From positions 55,905 through 119,904 of the forward strand of contig NZ_VCYI01000010.1 of NCBI RefSeq assembly GCF_030464365.1: a DNA stretch of 64,000 nt, read 5' to 3'. The stretch comes from Methanoculleus methanifontis (lineage in GTDB: Archaea > Halobacteriota > Methanomicrobia > Methanomicrobiales > Methanoculleaceae). Under the pieces are notes generated by a model. The model made no database searches and was not told the DNA's origin. It was given only the letters and a program-made list of their open reading frames with translations. Position numbers and translations under genes: made by a program. Within the stretch, counting starts at the first letter, position 1; the number at the start of each line of letters is the position of its first letter. Below, piece by piece: positions 32,956-41,464 of the stretch.

Positions 32956-33807
32956 TCAAGCCTCCGCTTCAAAGAACAGAATCGCCCTGCCGTTGCCGTC
33001 GATGACCGCGAGGGTGTCCCCGACGATCCGGTAGCCCGCCGCCGACCGGAGGAGGTCGAGGTAGGCCTGCTCCTGCTCCATGATGCCGGCGGGCTCGGTG
33101 CAGGAGGCTTTCGTCGCGATGACCCGCTCCACGGCAAGCCCCGTCTCGTTGACCCGGTAGGGGGCCGAGTAGGCGTTGCACCCGGCCGACCCCGAGACCG
33201 TGCCGTCGCCGTCGAAGACCAGGGTGATATCGGTGCCGGGCACCGGCGACGCGACGGTGCTGCCGTTGCCGTTGGTGTAATGGGCGAGGTGCCACTCGGT
33301 TTCGAGCAGCGGCAGGTTCTCGGGCTGCTCTGCTCGCGCAAAAGCGAGCAGCTCCCGCCCGGACGGCCCGGTGATCGTCAGCCGCCCGTCCTCGACCCGG
33401 TAGGAGGCGGCCGCCACGAGGAGTTCGCAGTAGCGTTTCTCCTGCTGGGCGAGTTCCTGCTCGTTTGCGGGGTAGGCCGCGGTGGCGATGACCGGTTCCA
33501 CTGAAATGGTGGAGCCGTTGATCCGGTAGGAGGCGGTGTAGAGGTTGCACCCGGCCGACCCCGAGACCGTGCCGCTCTCGCCGAAGATGAGGAGCGGCTC
33601 CGCTCCGGACAGGGGCGCGGCGATGGAGCCGTTGTCGGCGCGGAACTCGACCAGGTTCCATGCCGTCCCCGCCAGCGGTTCGGTGACCCGGCTGCTCTCG
33701 TCAGGGGACGTGTCCGCACCGCCAGTCCAGGCGACCGAGACGATGCACGCCGCCAGGATGATCAGGAATGCCGTCTTTGCGAGTATGTTCTGTCCCTCTC
33801 TTCCCAT
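32956..33807 (-). CDS. Two-META-domain secreted protein
   Basis: 283 residues with an N-terminal hydrophobic export segment (KTAFLIILAACIVSVAW) and two META/HslJ domains. The first (about 44-155) has LAGTAWNLVEFRADNG and VSGSAGCNLYTASYRI; the second (about 165-283) has LETEWHLAHYTNGNGS and VSGSAGCNAYSAPYR. The conserved SGSAGCNxY motif and the two cysteines per domain match META/HslJ, a fold linked to stress tolerance and secreted antigens. The ATAxxASCTEPAGIMEQEQxYLxLL tail also repeats. No clear lipobox cysteine: AACIVSVAWTGG does not match well. Role unknown; it shares its architecture with the next gene. Confidence 0.82.
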   Translation of the reverse strand: MGREGQNILAKTAFLIILAACIVSVAWTGGADTSPDESSRVTEPLAGTAWNLVEFRADNGSIAAPLSGAEPLLIFGESGTVSGSAGCNLYTASYRINGSTISVEPVIATAAYPANEQELAQQEKRYCELLVAAASYRVEDGRLTITGPSGRELLAFARAEQPENLPLLETEWHLAHYTNGNGSTVASPVPGTDITLVFDGDGTVSGSAGCNAYSAPYRVNETGLAVERVIATKASCTEPAGIMEQEQAYLDLLRSAAGYRIVGDTLAVIDGNGRAILFFEAEA

Positions 33808-34026
33808 CTCTTTCGGGTAGGCATAGGGAGCGAAAGAAGAAATAGTAACTCATTTCCATCAAAATTCTCTCGTTTCCCCTCTTCCCCGGGATCGGATGCG
33901 TCCTGCACCTATCCGGAGTTTCCACCCGGAGAGCGCTTAAAAGAGAGTGACTATTGCTCCAATTGGATGAAATGGGTAAAAACGGGCAGGGGGTGTTCGG
34001 CCCCTGTCCCGGAGACGGGGTACGGA

Positions 34027-35604
34027 TCAGGACTGGTCCGCGCTGTAAGAGAGCAGGCTCGCTCCTGCTTCATCGAGGAGATCGAGACGGTTTCCGTCGA
34101 TCTGGTAGCCTGCAACCGACTCGAGGAGGTTGAGGTACCGGTTCTCCTGGTCCATGATGCCTTCCGGCTCACCGCAGTACATCTTCGTGCTGACCGGTGG
34201 CTCAATGATGAGTTCAGCGCCGTCGATCTGGTAGCCGGCCCCGTAGGAGTTGCACCCGGCGTTGCCGGTGACGTTTCCATCGGGCGAGAAGACCGCCGTG
34301 ATCGTGGTTCCGACGATCACCGAGGAGACGGACTCACTGTCGGGGTTGCTGAAGGAGTCAAGCGTCCATTCCGTCCCGGTGAGCGGTGCCGCCGGGACCT
34401 CCGGTGCCTGCACGAAGAAGAGGACGTCGGTGCCCTCAGCGTCCGTGAGGATCAGGCGGTCGCCCTCGACCCGGTAGGAGGAGGCGTTCGCGAGGTGGCT
34501 CATGAACGTCGCTTCCTGTTCCATGACTCCCGGCGTCTCGCAGTACATCAGGGTGCTGAAGAGCGAGGATACCGTGAGGTCTGCGCCGTCGAGGCTGTAC
34601 TGGCCGCCGAAGTGGTTGCACCCGGCGTTGCCGGTGACGTTCCCGTCGGCCGCGAACTTCGCGGTGATCGTGGTTTCGGCAATCAACGAGGAGACCGCAT
34701 CTCCCCCGGTGCTGTAGGACTCAAGCATCCAGTCCGTCCCGGCGAACGGGAGGTCGGGCGTCCGGACGACCTCCTCAAATACCAGGAGGGTGGCACCTTC
34801 GCTGTCCATGAGGGTCAGCAAGCCGTCCTCCACCCGGTAGGAGGCGACCTCGGTGAGCAGTGCAAGGTAGCGGTCTTCCTGGTCCATGAGCCCTTCAGGC
34901 TCGTTGCAGTACATCTCGGTCCGTATGGCCGGCTCGATGGTGAGGCTCTCACCGTCCACAGTGTAGGGTGCGCTGTAGTGGTTGCACCCGGCGTTGCCGG
35001 TGACGTTCCCGTCGACGCTGAAGATCGCCGTTACGGTCGTGCCGTCAAGAACCGCCGTCAGGGTGCCGTCATCGCCGGCGAGGCTCGCGAACGTCCAGGA
35101 GGTTCCGGCGAGCGCCGCAGGTGTGGATGAACCTTCCACGAAGACGAGCACGTCGGTGCCTTCTGCGTCGGTGATGACGAGCCGGTCGTCTTCGATCCGG
35201 CATTCCGCCGCCGAGCCGAGGAGATCGATGAACCATGCTTCCTGCTCCATGATGCCTTCGGGCTCAGTGCAGAGTTTCAGCGTCTGGGCAATCGAGGAGA
35301 TGGAGAGGGTCGCTCCGTCGAGTTGGTAGTCGCCGCCGTAGCCGTTGCATCCGGCCGAGCCGGTGACCTTGCCGTCGTCGTCGAACCGGGCGGTGACCTC
35401 CGTTCCCGGCAGAACCCCGACGAGCGTGCCGTTCTCGTCGAGGTATGAATCTAATGACCAGGAAGTTCCGGCAAGCCCGACGGCCGTTCCGGGCGTCGAT
35501 GTGCCTCCTGTGCACCCCGCGGTGGCGATGCACGCCACTACGATAACGAGCAGCGATGCCGCCGCGAGGATGAAGTTCCTGTTCCTTCTTCTGTTCGGTG
35601 TCAT
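34027..35604 (-). CDS. Four-META-domain lipoprotein
   Basis: 525 residues. The N-terminus has a basic start (MTPNRRRNRN), a hydrophobic stretch and a lipobox TAGC, so it would be a lipidated surface protein. Four META/HslJ domains follow in tandem, each opening with GTxW (GTSWSLDSYL, GTSWTFASLA, GTDWMLESYS, GTEWTLDSFS) and containing VTGNAGCN or VTGSAGCNxYG. Each ends in a CxEPxGxMxQExxYLxLL block. Such tandem repeats point to domain duplication. Start chosen for a TATA box (read leftwards, CATTTATC) 28-34 nt upstream, giving a leaderless mRNA. Probably related to the two-domain gene just downstream. Confidence 0.88.
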   Translation of the reverse strand: MTPNRRRNRNFILAAASLLVIVVACIATAGCTGGTSTPGTAVGLAGTSWSLDSYLDENGTLVGVLPGTEVTARFDDDGKVTGSAGCNGYGGDYQLDGATLSISSIAQTLKLCTEPEGIMEQEAWFIDLLGSAAECRIEDDRLVITDAEGTDVLVFVEGSSTPAALAGTSWTFASLAGDDGTLTAVLDGTTVTAIFSVDGNVTGNAGCNHYSAPYTVDGESLTIEPAIRTEMYCNEPEGLMDQEDRYLALLTEVASYRVEDGLLTLMDSEGATLLVFEEVVRTPDLPFAGTDWMLESYSTGGDAVSSLIAETTITAKFAADGNVTGNAGCNHFGGQYSLDGADLTVSSLFSTLMYCETPGVMEQEATFMSHLANASSYRVEGDRLILTDAEGTDVLFFVQAPEVPAAPLTGTEWTLDSFSNPDSESVSSVIVGTTITAVFSPDGNVTGNAGCNSYGAGYQIDGAELIIEPPVSTKMYCGEPEGIMDQENRYLNLLESVAGYQIDGNRLDLLDEAGASLLSYSADQS

Positions 35605-35860
35605 ACAATTGCATATGGGCGGGAATGAGTGATAAATGAATGGTAGGCTACGAAAAAAATCGAACTTATCCATGGCCGGTTTGCTAAACCCGGTGATTAT
35701 ATGGATTATATGGGTTCTGTTATTTTATGCCGCCGGAAGGCGAGGGACGGGCTGTCCCTCCGTATCCGGGCGTTCCGGCACCGCTCGTCGGGCACGTTCC
35801 GGTATATGCAAGGGCTTTATCCGGCGGGGAGTCCCATACCGGATGCGGGAGAAGGATGCT

Positions 35861-36607
35861 ATGGCAACGTTGATCCTGCTACGGCACGGCGAGAGCACCT
35901 GGAACAGGGAGAACCGGTTCACGGGCTGGACCGACGTCGACCTCTCGCCACAGGGTATACACGAGGCCCATAAGGCGGCGGAACTCCTCAGGGACGGTGG
36001 GTATGCGTTCAGCGTCGCCTACACCTCTGTCCTGAAGCGGGCGATCCGGACGCTCTGGATCGTCATGGACGACCTCGATCTCATGTACGTTCCCGTGCAC
36101 CGGTCGTGGCGGCTGAACGAGAAGGGTTACGGCGCCCTGCAGGGTTTGAACAAGCAGGAGACCGCGGAGAAGTACGGTGCGGATCAGGTGCACCTCTGGC
36201 GCCGGGCATACGACGTGCGGCCGCCGCCGCTCGCGTGGGACGATCGCCGGCACCCGCGGTTCGACCCCCGCTACGCGGATATCGACCCGGCGACGCTCCC
36301 TGCGACCGAGTCGCTGCACGACACGCTCGAGCGGGTGCTCCCCTACTGGGAGAGCCATATCACCGAAGATCTCCGGCGGGGCAAACCCGTCCTGGTCGCC
36401 GCCCACGGCAACAGCCTCCGCGCCCTGGTCAAGCACCTGGACAACGTTCCGGACGACGAGATCGCGGGCTTGAACATACCCACCGGCTATCCTTTAGTCT
36501 ACGAACTGGACGAAGACCTGAAGGCCGTGAAGCACTACTACCTCGGCGACCCGGAGGAGGTTGCGGCGGCCGCCCGGGGCGTGGCCCGGCAGGCGGGGCC
36601 GGGGTAG
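35861..36607 (+). CDS. gpmA: 2,3-bisphosphoglycerate-dependent phosphoglycerate mutase (bacterial type)
   Basis: Interconverts 3- and 2-phosphoglycerate. The 248-residue protein is of the dPGM family: [20 protein letters not shown] with the RHG phosphohistidine motif, [48 protein letters not shown] and [18 protein letters not shown] with the second catalytic histidine. A ribosome site (AGAAGGA) precedes the ATG; an ATG 18 nt upstream is possible. Archaea usually use the unrelated iPGM, so a bacterial-type mutase suggests transfer. It heads the run gpmA-gap-dehydrogenase, 68 nt before gap. Confidence 0.93.
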   Translation: MATLILLRHGESTWNRENRFTGWTDVDLSPQGIHEAHKAAELLRDGGYAFSVAYTSVLKRAIRTLWIVMDDLDLMYVPVHRSWRLNEKGYGALQGLNKQETAEKYGADQVHLWRRAYDVRPPPLAWDDRRHPRFDPRYADIDPATLPATESLHDTLERVLPYWESHITEDLRRGKPVLVAAHGNSLRALVKHLDNVPDDEIAGLNIPTGYPLVYELDEDLKAVKHYYLGDPEEVAAAARGVARQAGPG

Positions 36608-36675
36608 CCGGCGAAGGAAGATCATATATACCGCCCTGCACAGGAGACCCCCAGCCAGATGGGGGGAGAATGTGT

Positions 36676-37683
36676 ATGAAGATGGTTGCCATCAACGGGT
36701 TCGGGCGGATCGGACGGCAGATCCTCCGCAGTTACCTCACCGTTCCGCCGGAGAAGATCGAGATTGTCGCGATCAACGATCCAAACCCGCTTGACGATCT
36801 CGCCTACCTGATGAAGTACGACTCGGTCTACGGCCGGGCGCCCTTCCCGGTCGAGTCCGGCAAGGATCGTCTCCGGCTTGGATCGAACGAGGTGCGGGCT
36901 CTGCACGAGCGCGACCCCGCCAGCCTCCCGTGGGGGGATCTCGGCGTGGAGATGGTGCTCGAGTGCACGGGACGGTTCACGGAGCGGGCGGCTTCCGCGA
37001 AGCACCTGGACGCCGGGGCTTCACGGGTCGTCATCAGCGCGCCCTCGCCCGATGCGGACCAGACGGTCGTGCTCGGCGTCAACGAGGGCGATTACGACCC
37101 CGCAAAGCACGTCATCGTCTCGAACGCGTCCTGCACGACCAACGCGCTTGCGCCGGCCGCGAAGGTCTTGAACGACACCTTCGGCGTCGAACGGCTGATG
37201 GCGACGGCGATCCATGCCTACACCGCCAGCCAGGCGCTGGTCGATAGGGCTGCGAAGAAACCGCGCCGGGGACGTGCCGCGGCCGTCTCGCTGATCCCGA
37301 CGACGACCGGCGCCGCCGTCGCCACCACCCGGGTCCTCCCCGAGCTCGCCGGGAAGATGGATGCGATAGCAATCCGCGCCCCCATCCCCGACGGCTCCGT
37401 CATCGAGATCGTCACGGAACTGAGCCGGGACACAACGGCGGACGCGGTGAACGCCGCGATGAAGGAGGCGGCCGAAGGGAAGATGAAGGGAATCCTCGCG
37501 TATACCGAGGATCCGCTCGTGTCGATCGATATCGTCGGCGACCCGCACTCCGGGGTCGTCGAGGGGCGGTCCACGAGCGTCATCGGCGGGCGGATGGCCC
37601 GGGTTCTGGTCTGGTACGACAACGAGTTCGGGTACGCAAAGCGGATGGTCGACATCGCTTCCTACATGGCGTCCCGGGAGTGA
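36676..37683 (+). CDS. gap: Class I glyceraldehyde-3-phosphate dehydrogenase (bacterial type)
   Basis: Phosphorylating GAPDH, 335 residues. N-terminal NAD fold KMVAINGFGRIGRQILRSYL; catalytic region VSNASCTTNALAPAAKVLND with the reactive cysteine, ATAIHAYTASQALVD with the histidine, RRGRAAAVSLIPTTTGAA; late segment MARVLVWYDNEFGYAKRMVD. This is the class I enzyme of bacteria and eukaryotes, not the archaeal class II type common in methanogens. A strong ribosome site GGGGGAG lies 7 nt upstream; ATGs at 36670 and 36682 are close alternatives. The preceding and following genes fit a small glycolytic operon. Confidence 0.95.
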   Translation: MKMVAINGFGRIGRQILRSYLTVPPEKIEIVAINDPNPLDDLAYLMKYDSVYGRAPFPVESGKDRLRLGSNEVRALHERDPASLPWGDLGVEMVLECTGRFTERAASAKHLDAGASRVVISAPSPDADQTVVLGVNEGDYDPAKHVIVSNASCTTNALAPAAKVLNDTFGVERLMATAIHAYTASQALVDRAAKKPRRGRAAAVSLIPTTTGAAVATTRVLPELAGKMDAIAIRAPIPDGSVIEIVTELSRDTTADAVNAAMKEAAEGKMKGILAYTEDPLVSIDIVGDPHSGVVEGRSTSVIGGRMARVLVWYDNEFGYAKRMVDIASYMASRE

Positions 37684-37697
37684 GGGGGGAGACGTCT

Positions 37698-38753
37698 ATG
37701 GTCAAGATCGCCTTCTTCGGCCTCGATGAGCACGAGCAGGATGTGGTCCGGGAAGCGTTCGCCGATGAACGCGGCTACGACGTCACTCTTTACACCGAAC
37801 CGCTCACGGTCGAGAACGTATCGCTCGCCCACGATGCCGAAGGCGTCGGGGTCTTCGTTCTGTCGCATGTCACCCGGGAGGTCCTTGACCGGCTGCCGAA
37901 CCTCAAGATCGTCGCCGCCATGTCAACCGGGTTCGACCACATCGACGTCGACGCCTGCCGGGAGCACAACGTTGCTGTCTGCAACGTGCCGCACTACGGG
38001 GAATCCACTGTGGCGGAGTTCGCGTTCGGGCTCATCCTGGCCCTTGCCAGGAAGTTCAGGCCGACGTTTGCGCGGGTTGACCGGGGCGACTTCTCCCGGG
38101 CCGGGCTCACGGGGATGGATCTCGCCGGCAAGACCCTTGGCCTGATCGGGACCGGGCGCATCGGGTCGCACCTTGCCCGCATCGCCCATGCGATGGGGAT
38201 GACGGTGATCGCCTACGACGTGAAGCCGAACCCGGCCCTCACAGAAGACTATGGTGTCCGCTATATGGAGATCAATGAACTCCTGCGGGAAGCGGATGTC
38301 ATCAGCCTGCACGTCCCCTACATGAAGGGCACCCACCACCTGATCAATGACGAGCGGCTGCGGTTGGTCAAAAATACCGCGCTCCTTATCAACACCTCCC
38401 GCGGCGGGGTGGTGGACACGACGGCGGTTGCCGACGCCCTCGGCGAAGGCCGTCTCGGGGGGGTCGCGCTCGATACCTTCGAGGGGGAGCAGGTCTGGAT
38501 CGGGGAGGAGTTTCAGGGGACCGGCGAAGCGTCGGTGGACGAACTGCGGGATGCGCTGGAGAGTTTCGGCCTCTTGCACTCGGATAAGGTGATCCTGACA
38601 CCGCACAACGCCTTTAACACGCAGGAGGCGGTCGAGCGGATCATCGCCACGAGCGTCGAGAACCTCAGGGCGTTCTTCGCCGGGAACCCGCAGAACGTCG
38701 TCGCCGGGACATTCATCGCCCCGGCACCGTCGGCCGGGGGCGGGAGGGCGTGA
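37698..38753 (+). CDS. D-isomer-specific 2-hydroxyacid dehydrogenase
   Basis: 351 residues, of the family that includes D-lactate dehydrogenase and phosphoglycerate dehydrogenase. The N-terminal part, KIAFFGLDEHEQDVVREAF, resembles D-lactate dehydrogenases. The NAD loop is TLGLIGTGRIGSHLARIAHAMG; the substrate and catalytic residues are in VAAMSTGFDHIDVD, NTSRGGVVDTTAVADAL (catalytic Arg), the Glu region VALDTFEGEQ and ILTPHNAFNTQEAV (catalytic His). GGGGGGAG precedes the ATG, 14 nt after the gap stop. Pyruvate reduction to D-lactate or a related step would suit the glycolytic neighbours, but substrate is not proven. Confidence 0.88.
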   Translation: MVKIAFFGLDEHEQDVVREAFADERGYDVTLYTEPLTVENVSLAHDAEGVGVFVLSHVTREVLDRLPNLKIVAAMSTGFDHIDVDACREHNVAVCNVPHYGESTVAEFAFGLILALARKFRPTFARVDRGDFSRAGLTGMDLAGKTLGLIGTGRIGSHLARIAHAMGMTVIAYDVKPNPALTEDYGVRYMEINELLREADVISLHVPYMKGTHHLINDERLRLVKNTALLINTSRGGVVDTTAVADALGEGRLGGVALDTFEGEQVWIGEEFQGTGEASVDELRDALESFGLLHSDKVILTPHNAFNTQEAVERIIATSVENLRAFFAGNPQNVVAGTFIAPAPSAGGGRA

Positions 38754-38853
38754 GACCTGACGCGGCCGATAACCGGATCCGGGGAGATCTGTGAGGGACA
38801 GGTATATAGATCCGTGGGCGGATTTCCTGCCCCTATTCCGCCTTTCCGGCCCA

Positions 38854-38941
38854 TGTAACACAAATGTTACAGCGTTTCCAGAACTGTTACGATTCTGTTA
38901 CATCCCGCGCCCTGCATGTAACAAAACTGTAACACATAAAT
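38854..38941 (+). promoter_or_regulatory. Phased TGTAAC/GTTACA operator array and TATA box
   Basis: Six copies of TGTAACA or TGTTAC(A) occur at 38854, 38865, 38885, 38896, 38917 and 38929. Within pairs the spacing is 11-12 bp, and pairs repeat every 31-33 bp, about three helix turns. The last site runs into the TATA-like CATAAAT (38935-38941), 25-31 nt before the ATG of the next gene. This looks like a cooperative repressor or activator site on one face of the DNA, possibly autoregulatory. Confidence 0.7.
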
Positions 38942-38965
38942 CCGGAGCCGCAGAACCTTCTCCTC

Positions 38966-39163
38966 ATGTCCAGGGTTGTCCGGGTTGATGAGGAGGCGCT
39001 GGAGGTCGCCCTGCAGTACGGGAAGAACCTCTCAGTCGGGATCATGAAGATGGAAGAGATGCTTAAAAAACAGGAGAAGGCCAAGCGCGACTATACCAAT
39101 ATCGAAGAGATGGTCCGCCGGGCGGTCAGGGAAGAACTCGAGATGCTGACGGCCAGGTACTGA
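38966..39163 (+). CDS. Small coiled-coil-like protein under an operator array
   Basis: 65 residues: SRVVRVDEEALEVALQYGK, then LSVGIMKMEEMLKKQEKAKR and YTNIEEMVRRAVREELEML. It is strongly charged and largely alpha-helical. The opening VVRVDEEALEVAL could be a short beta strand plus helix, as in ribbon-helix-helix or antitoxin-type proteins, but I cannot assign a family. The six-site operator upstream makes an autoregulated DNA-binding protein plausible. TATA distance (25-31 nt) gives a leaderless mRNA. No toxin gene lies next to it. Confidence 0.65.
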   Translation: MSRVVRVDEEALEVALQYGKNLSVGIMKMEEMLKKQEKAKRDYTNIEEMVRRAVREELEMLTARY

Positions 39164-39317
39164 GTGGATGGGCTGAGCCCGGGGCAGATGATGCCGGGGG
39201 GCACTCTTGCCCTGAGTGTGTGGCTCGGAGAAGACCTCCTGAGAGAGTTGTTGTTGCTATAGGGTCTGGCACCAACTAGAAGAGGATAAGGACAGACACG
39301 ATCCAGTTTTCCCCGCA

Positions 39318-39560
39318 ATACGGGTGCAGTGGACCGTGGTGGCTATCGCCATTGGGGGAGGGGCTGACGGGGAGTGCGAGCGAGAGCGAGCTTGAGCACC
39401 GATAGGTGCGAGGGGGGAGCATCCCCCTTCCCCTGAAACCCCTCGCACCTAACGGTGCTCATGCTCCTGCCCCGCACCTTCGGTGCTCCAGCTCCGTTCT
39501 GTTAGAACGTCGCACCCTCCGGCCAGTCGCACTCCCCAAACGCGATATCCGATGGAAATC
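39318..39560 (-). repeat. Intergenic mini-hairpin repeat, copy R6 (reverse-leading)
   Basis: Lies in the 468-base gap between the 65-residue gene and malQ (convergent). It begins with the right-end sequence in reverse (GCAGTGGACCGTGGTGGCTA, CGCCATTGGGGGAGGGGCTG), then GCACC-GATA-GGTGC. Forward hairpin modules follow: GCACC-TAAC-GGTGC, GCACC-TTC-GGTGC, GTTCT-GTT-AGAAC. It closes at CCCCAAACGCGATATCC. The arms switch orientation inside the copy, so it may be a rearranged or double copy. Positions 39170-39318 and 39560-39630 show no gene. Confidence 0.65.
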
Positions 39561-39631
39561 CGTGCTCTGGAGCGATTCGAGACGAGGTCATCTAGAAGAT
39601 CGTCCAGCGTAAAGATCCCAAGACCACCAAA

Positions 39632-41131
39632 TCACCCCCGCCCGGTGAGTTCCGTGAGCCCCCTGAGCCACTCGAACGGCGCACCGGCGAACTCCTCCGG
39701 CGTCATCCGCCACACCCAGTTCCCCGTGGTGGTCGAGGGGTAGTTCATCCGTGCCGCGGCACCGAGGCCGAGAAGGTCCTGCATCGGGACGATGCACGCC
39801 TGGGCGACCGAGGTCATCCCGAGCCGGACGAGTTCCCGGTGAACCTCGTCCGCCCCCACTTTCCGCCCGGTATAGGTGAAGAACCGCTCCTTATCCTCCT
39901 CTGACGCCTCCTCCTCAAACCACCCCCGTGCGGTGTTGTTGTCGTGCGTCCCCGTGTAGCAGATGAGGTTATGGACGTAGTTGTGCGGGATGTGCGGGGT
40001 TCTTGCGACCCCCTCGCCGAACGCGAAGAGGAGGATCTTCATCCCCGGGAAGTCGAACCGGTCGAGGAGGGCCTGGACGGCGGGGGTGTTCGCCCCCAGG
40101 TCTTCGGCGACAATGGCGAAACAGGGATGCTTTCGAGCGAGCGCCTCAAAAAAGTCGGTTCCCGGCCCGTCGACCCAGGTGCCGCGCTCGGCCGTCGCAT
40201 CGCCCGCCGGAACCTCGTAGTAGTCGGCGAACGCCCGGAAGTGGTCGATCCGGAAGAGGTCGTAGAGTTCGGCCGATCGGGCGATCCGGCCCGCCCACCA
40301 GTCGTACCCCTGTTCCCGGAGTGCAGCCCAGTCGTAGACCGGGTTCCCCCAGAGCTGCCCGGTCTTGCTGAACATATCGGGCGGCACCCCCGCCACCACG
40401 GTCGGGCGGAGGTCTTCGTCCAGTTTGAAGATCCCGGGGTTCGCCCAGACGTCGACGCTGTCGTAGGCGACGTAGATCGGGATGTCGCCGATGACCTGGA
40501 TGGCCCGTTCGGTGCAGTAGCGCCGGAGGGCCGACCACTGCCGGGCGGCGATGTACTGGAGGAACTTCTCCTTCAGTATCCGGTCGTCAAGCAGTTCACG
40601 CATCTCTTTGAGGGCTCCCGGCTCCCGAGCCTGGATCTCCTCCGGCCACCGGTTCCATGCCTGCCCGCGGAAATGGTCTTTTAACGCGACAAAGAGCGCG
40701 TGGGCGTCGAGCCACCATCCTGCCCCGTCGCAGAACGCTTCGAACCTGCGATCCGGCCCGGAGTGCCGGAACCGCTCGTATGCAGCCGCGAACAGCCGTT
40801 CGCGGTACCATGCGGCCGCTTCGTATGCCGCCCGCCCCTCCGGGAAGCCGGGCGCCGGCTCCAGTTCGCTCTTCCTGAGGAATCCTTCCCGGACGAGCAT
40901 CTCGGGGCTGATGAGGAGGGTGTTCATGGCAAATGCCGACGGGCTCGAGTAGGGGGAGTGGGCGTAGGCCGTCTCTGTTGGGTTGAGCGGCAGGATCTGC
41001 CAGTAGTGCTGCCGGGCTCGCTCAAGCGCATCGACGAACCGGTATGCCGCCGGGCCGAAGTCCCCGATGCCGTAGGGCGACGGCAGGGACGTGATATGCA
41101 GGAGTATGCCGCTGCCCCGTGTCTGAATCAT
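39632..41131 (-). CDS. malQ: 4-alpha-glucanotransferase (amylomaltase), GH77
   Basis: Rearranges alpha-1,4-glucans in glycogen or maltodextrin metabolism. The 499-residue protein has GSGILLHITSLPSPYGIGDFG at the N-terminus, QILPLNPTETAYAHSPYSSPSAFAMN, IPIYVAYDSVDVWANPGIFKL, the nucleophile segment LFRIDHFRAFADYYEVPAGD (Asp in RIDHFR), IVAEDLGANTPAVQALLD (Glu) and YTGTHDNNTARGWF (Asp). All GH77 catalytic residues are present. Start chosen for GGGAG 8 nt upstream (a GTG further upstream is less likely). Alone in its strand; fits glycogen storage. Confidence 0.95.
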   Translation of the reverse strand: MIQTRGSGILLHITSLPSPYGIGDFGPAAYRFVDALERARQHYWQILPLNPTETAYAHSPYSSPSAFAMNTLLISPEMLVREGFLRKSELEPAPGFPEGRAAYEAAAWYRERLFAAAYERFRHSGPDRRFEAFCDGAGWWLDAHALFVALKDHFRGQAWNRWPEEIQAREPGALKEMRELLDDRILKEKFLQYIAARQWSALRRYCTERAIQVIGDIPIYVAYDSVDVWANPGIFKLDEDLRPTVVAGVPPDMFSKTGQLWGNPVYDWAALREQGYDWWAGRIARSAELYDLFRIDHFRAFADYYEVPAGDATAERGTWVDGPGTDFFEALARKHPCFAIVAEDLGANTPAVQALLDRFDFPGMKILLFAFGEGVARTPHIPHNYVHNLICYTGTHDNNTARGWFEEEASEEDKERFFTYTGRKVGADEVHRELVRLGMTSVAQACIVPMQDLLGLGAAARMNYPSTTTGNWVWRMTPEEFAGAPFEWLRGLTELTGRG

Positions 41132-41221
41132 GCATCTTCTCCCGATAACTCGCCCTTCTGGGGCGGTCTCCACTTATAGTCTTATCCCGCCCGGGGAGTA
41201 CGGTCAAATAGATCCCGCTCC

Positions 41222-41452
41222 ATGGGAGCCCGAAAGGAGGTGATTGAGACGGCGTTACCTACCGGCATGACCGCATCCCGCATCCACGAGTACCTCCGCG
41301 ACGCCCCGTACCCGGCGATCCGGGAGGATCTGGTCGATTACGTCCGCGAAGCCGGTGTATCGGACGATATCCTGCGGGCACTCGAACGGTTGCCGGAGAG
41401 GCGATATGCGAACCCGGACGCCGTGACCGAGACCATCGGGATGCTGATGTGA
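41222..41452 (+). CDS. DUF2795-like small protein
   Basis: 76 residues, resembling the DUF2795 family of small acidic proteins: SRIHEYLRDAPYPAIREDLVDYVREAGV (the YP-x3-x2-LI-type core), then DDILRALERLPERRYANPDAVTETIG (LERLPxRxYxxPxAV). The family is helical; roles are unknown but members are found near stress or replication genes. It is separated by 12 nt from the convergent gene at 41465. An AT-rich TCAAATAGATC lies about 18 nt before the ATG. Confidence 0.75.
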   Translation: MGARKEVIETALPTGMTASRIHEYLRDAPYPAIREDLVDYVREAGVSDDILRALERLPERRYANPDAVTETIGMLM

Positions 41453-41464
41453 GGGTCCGGGATA

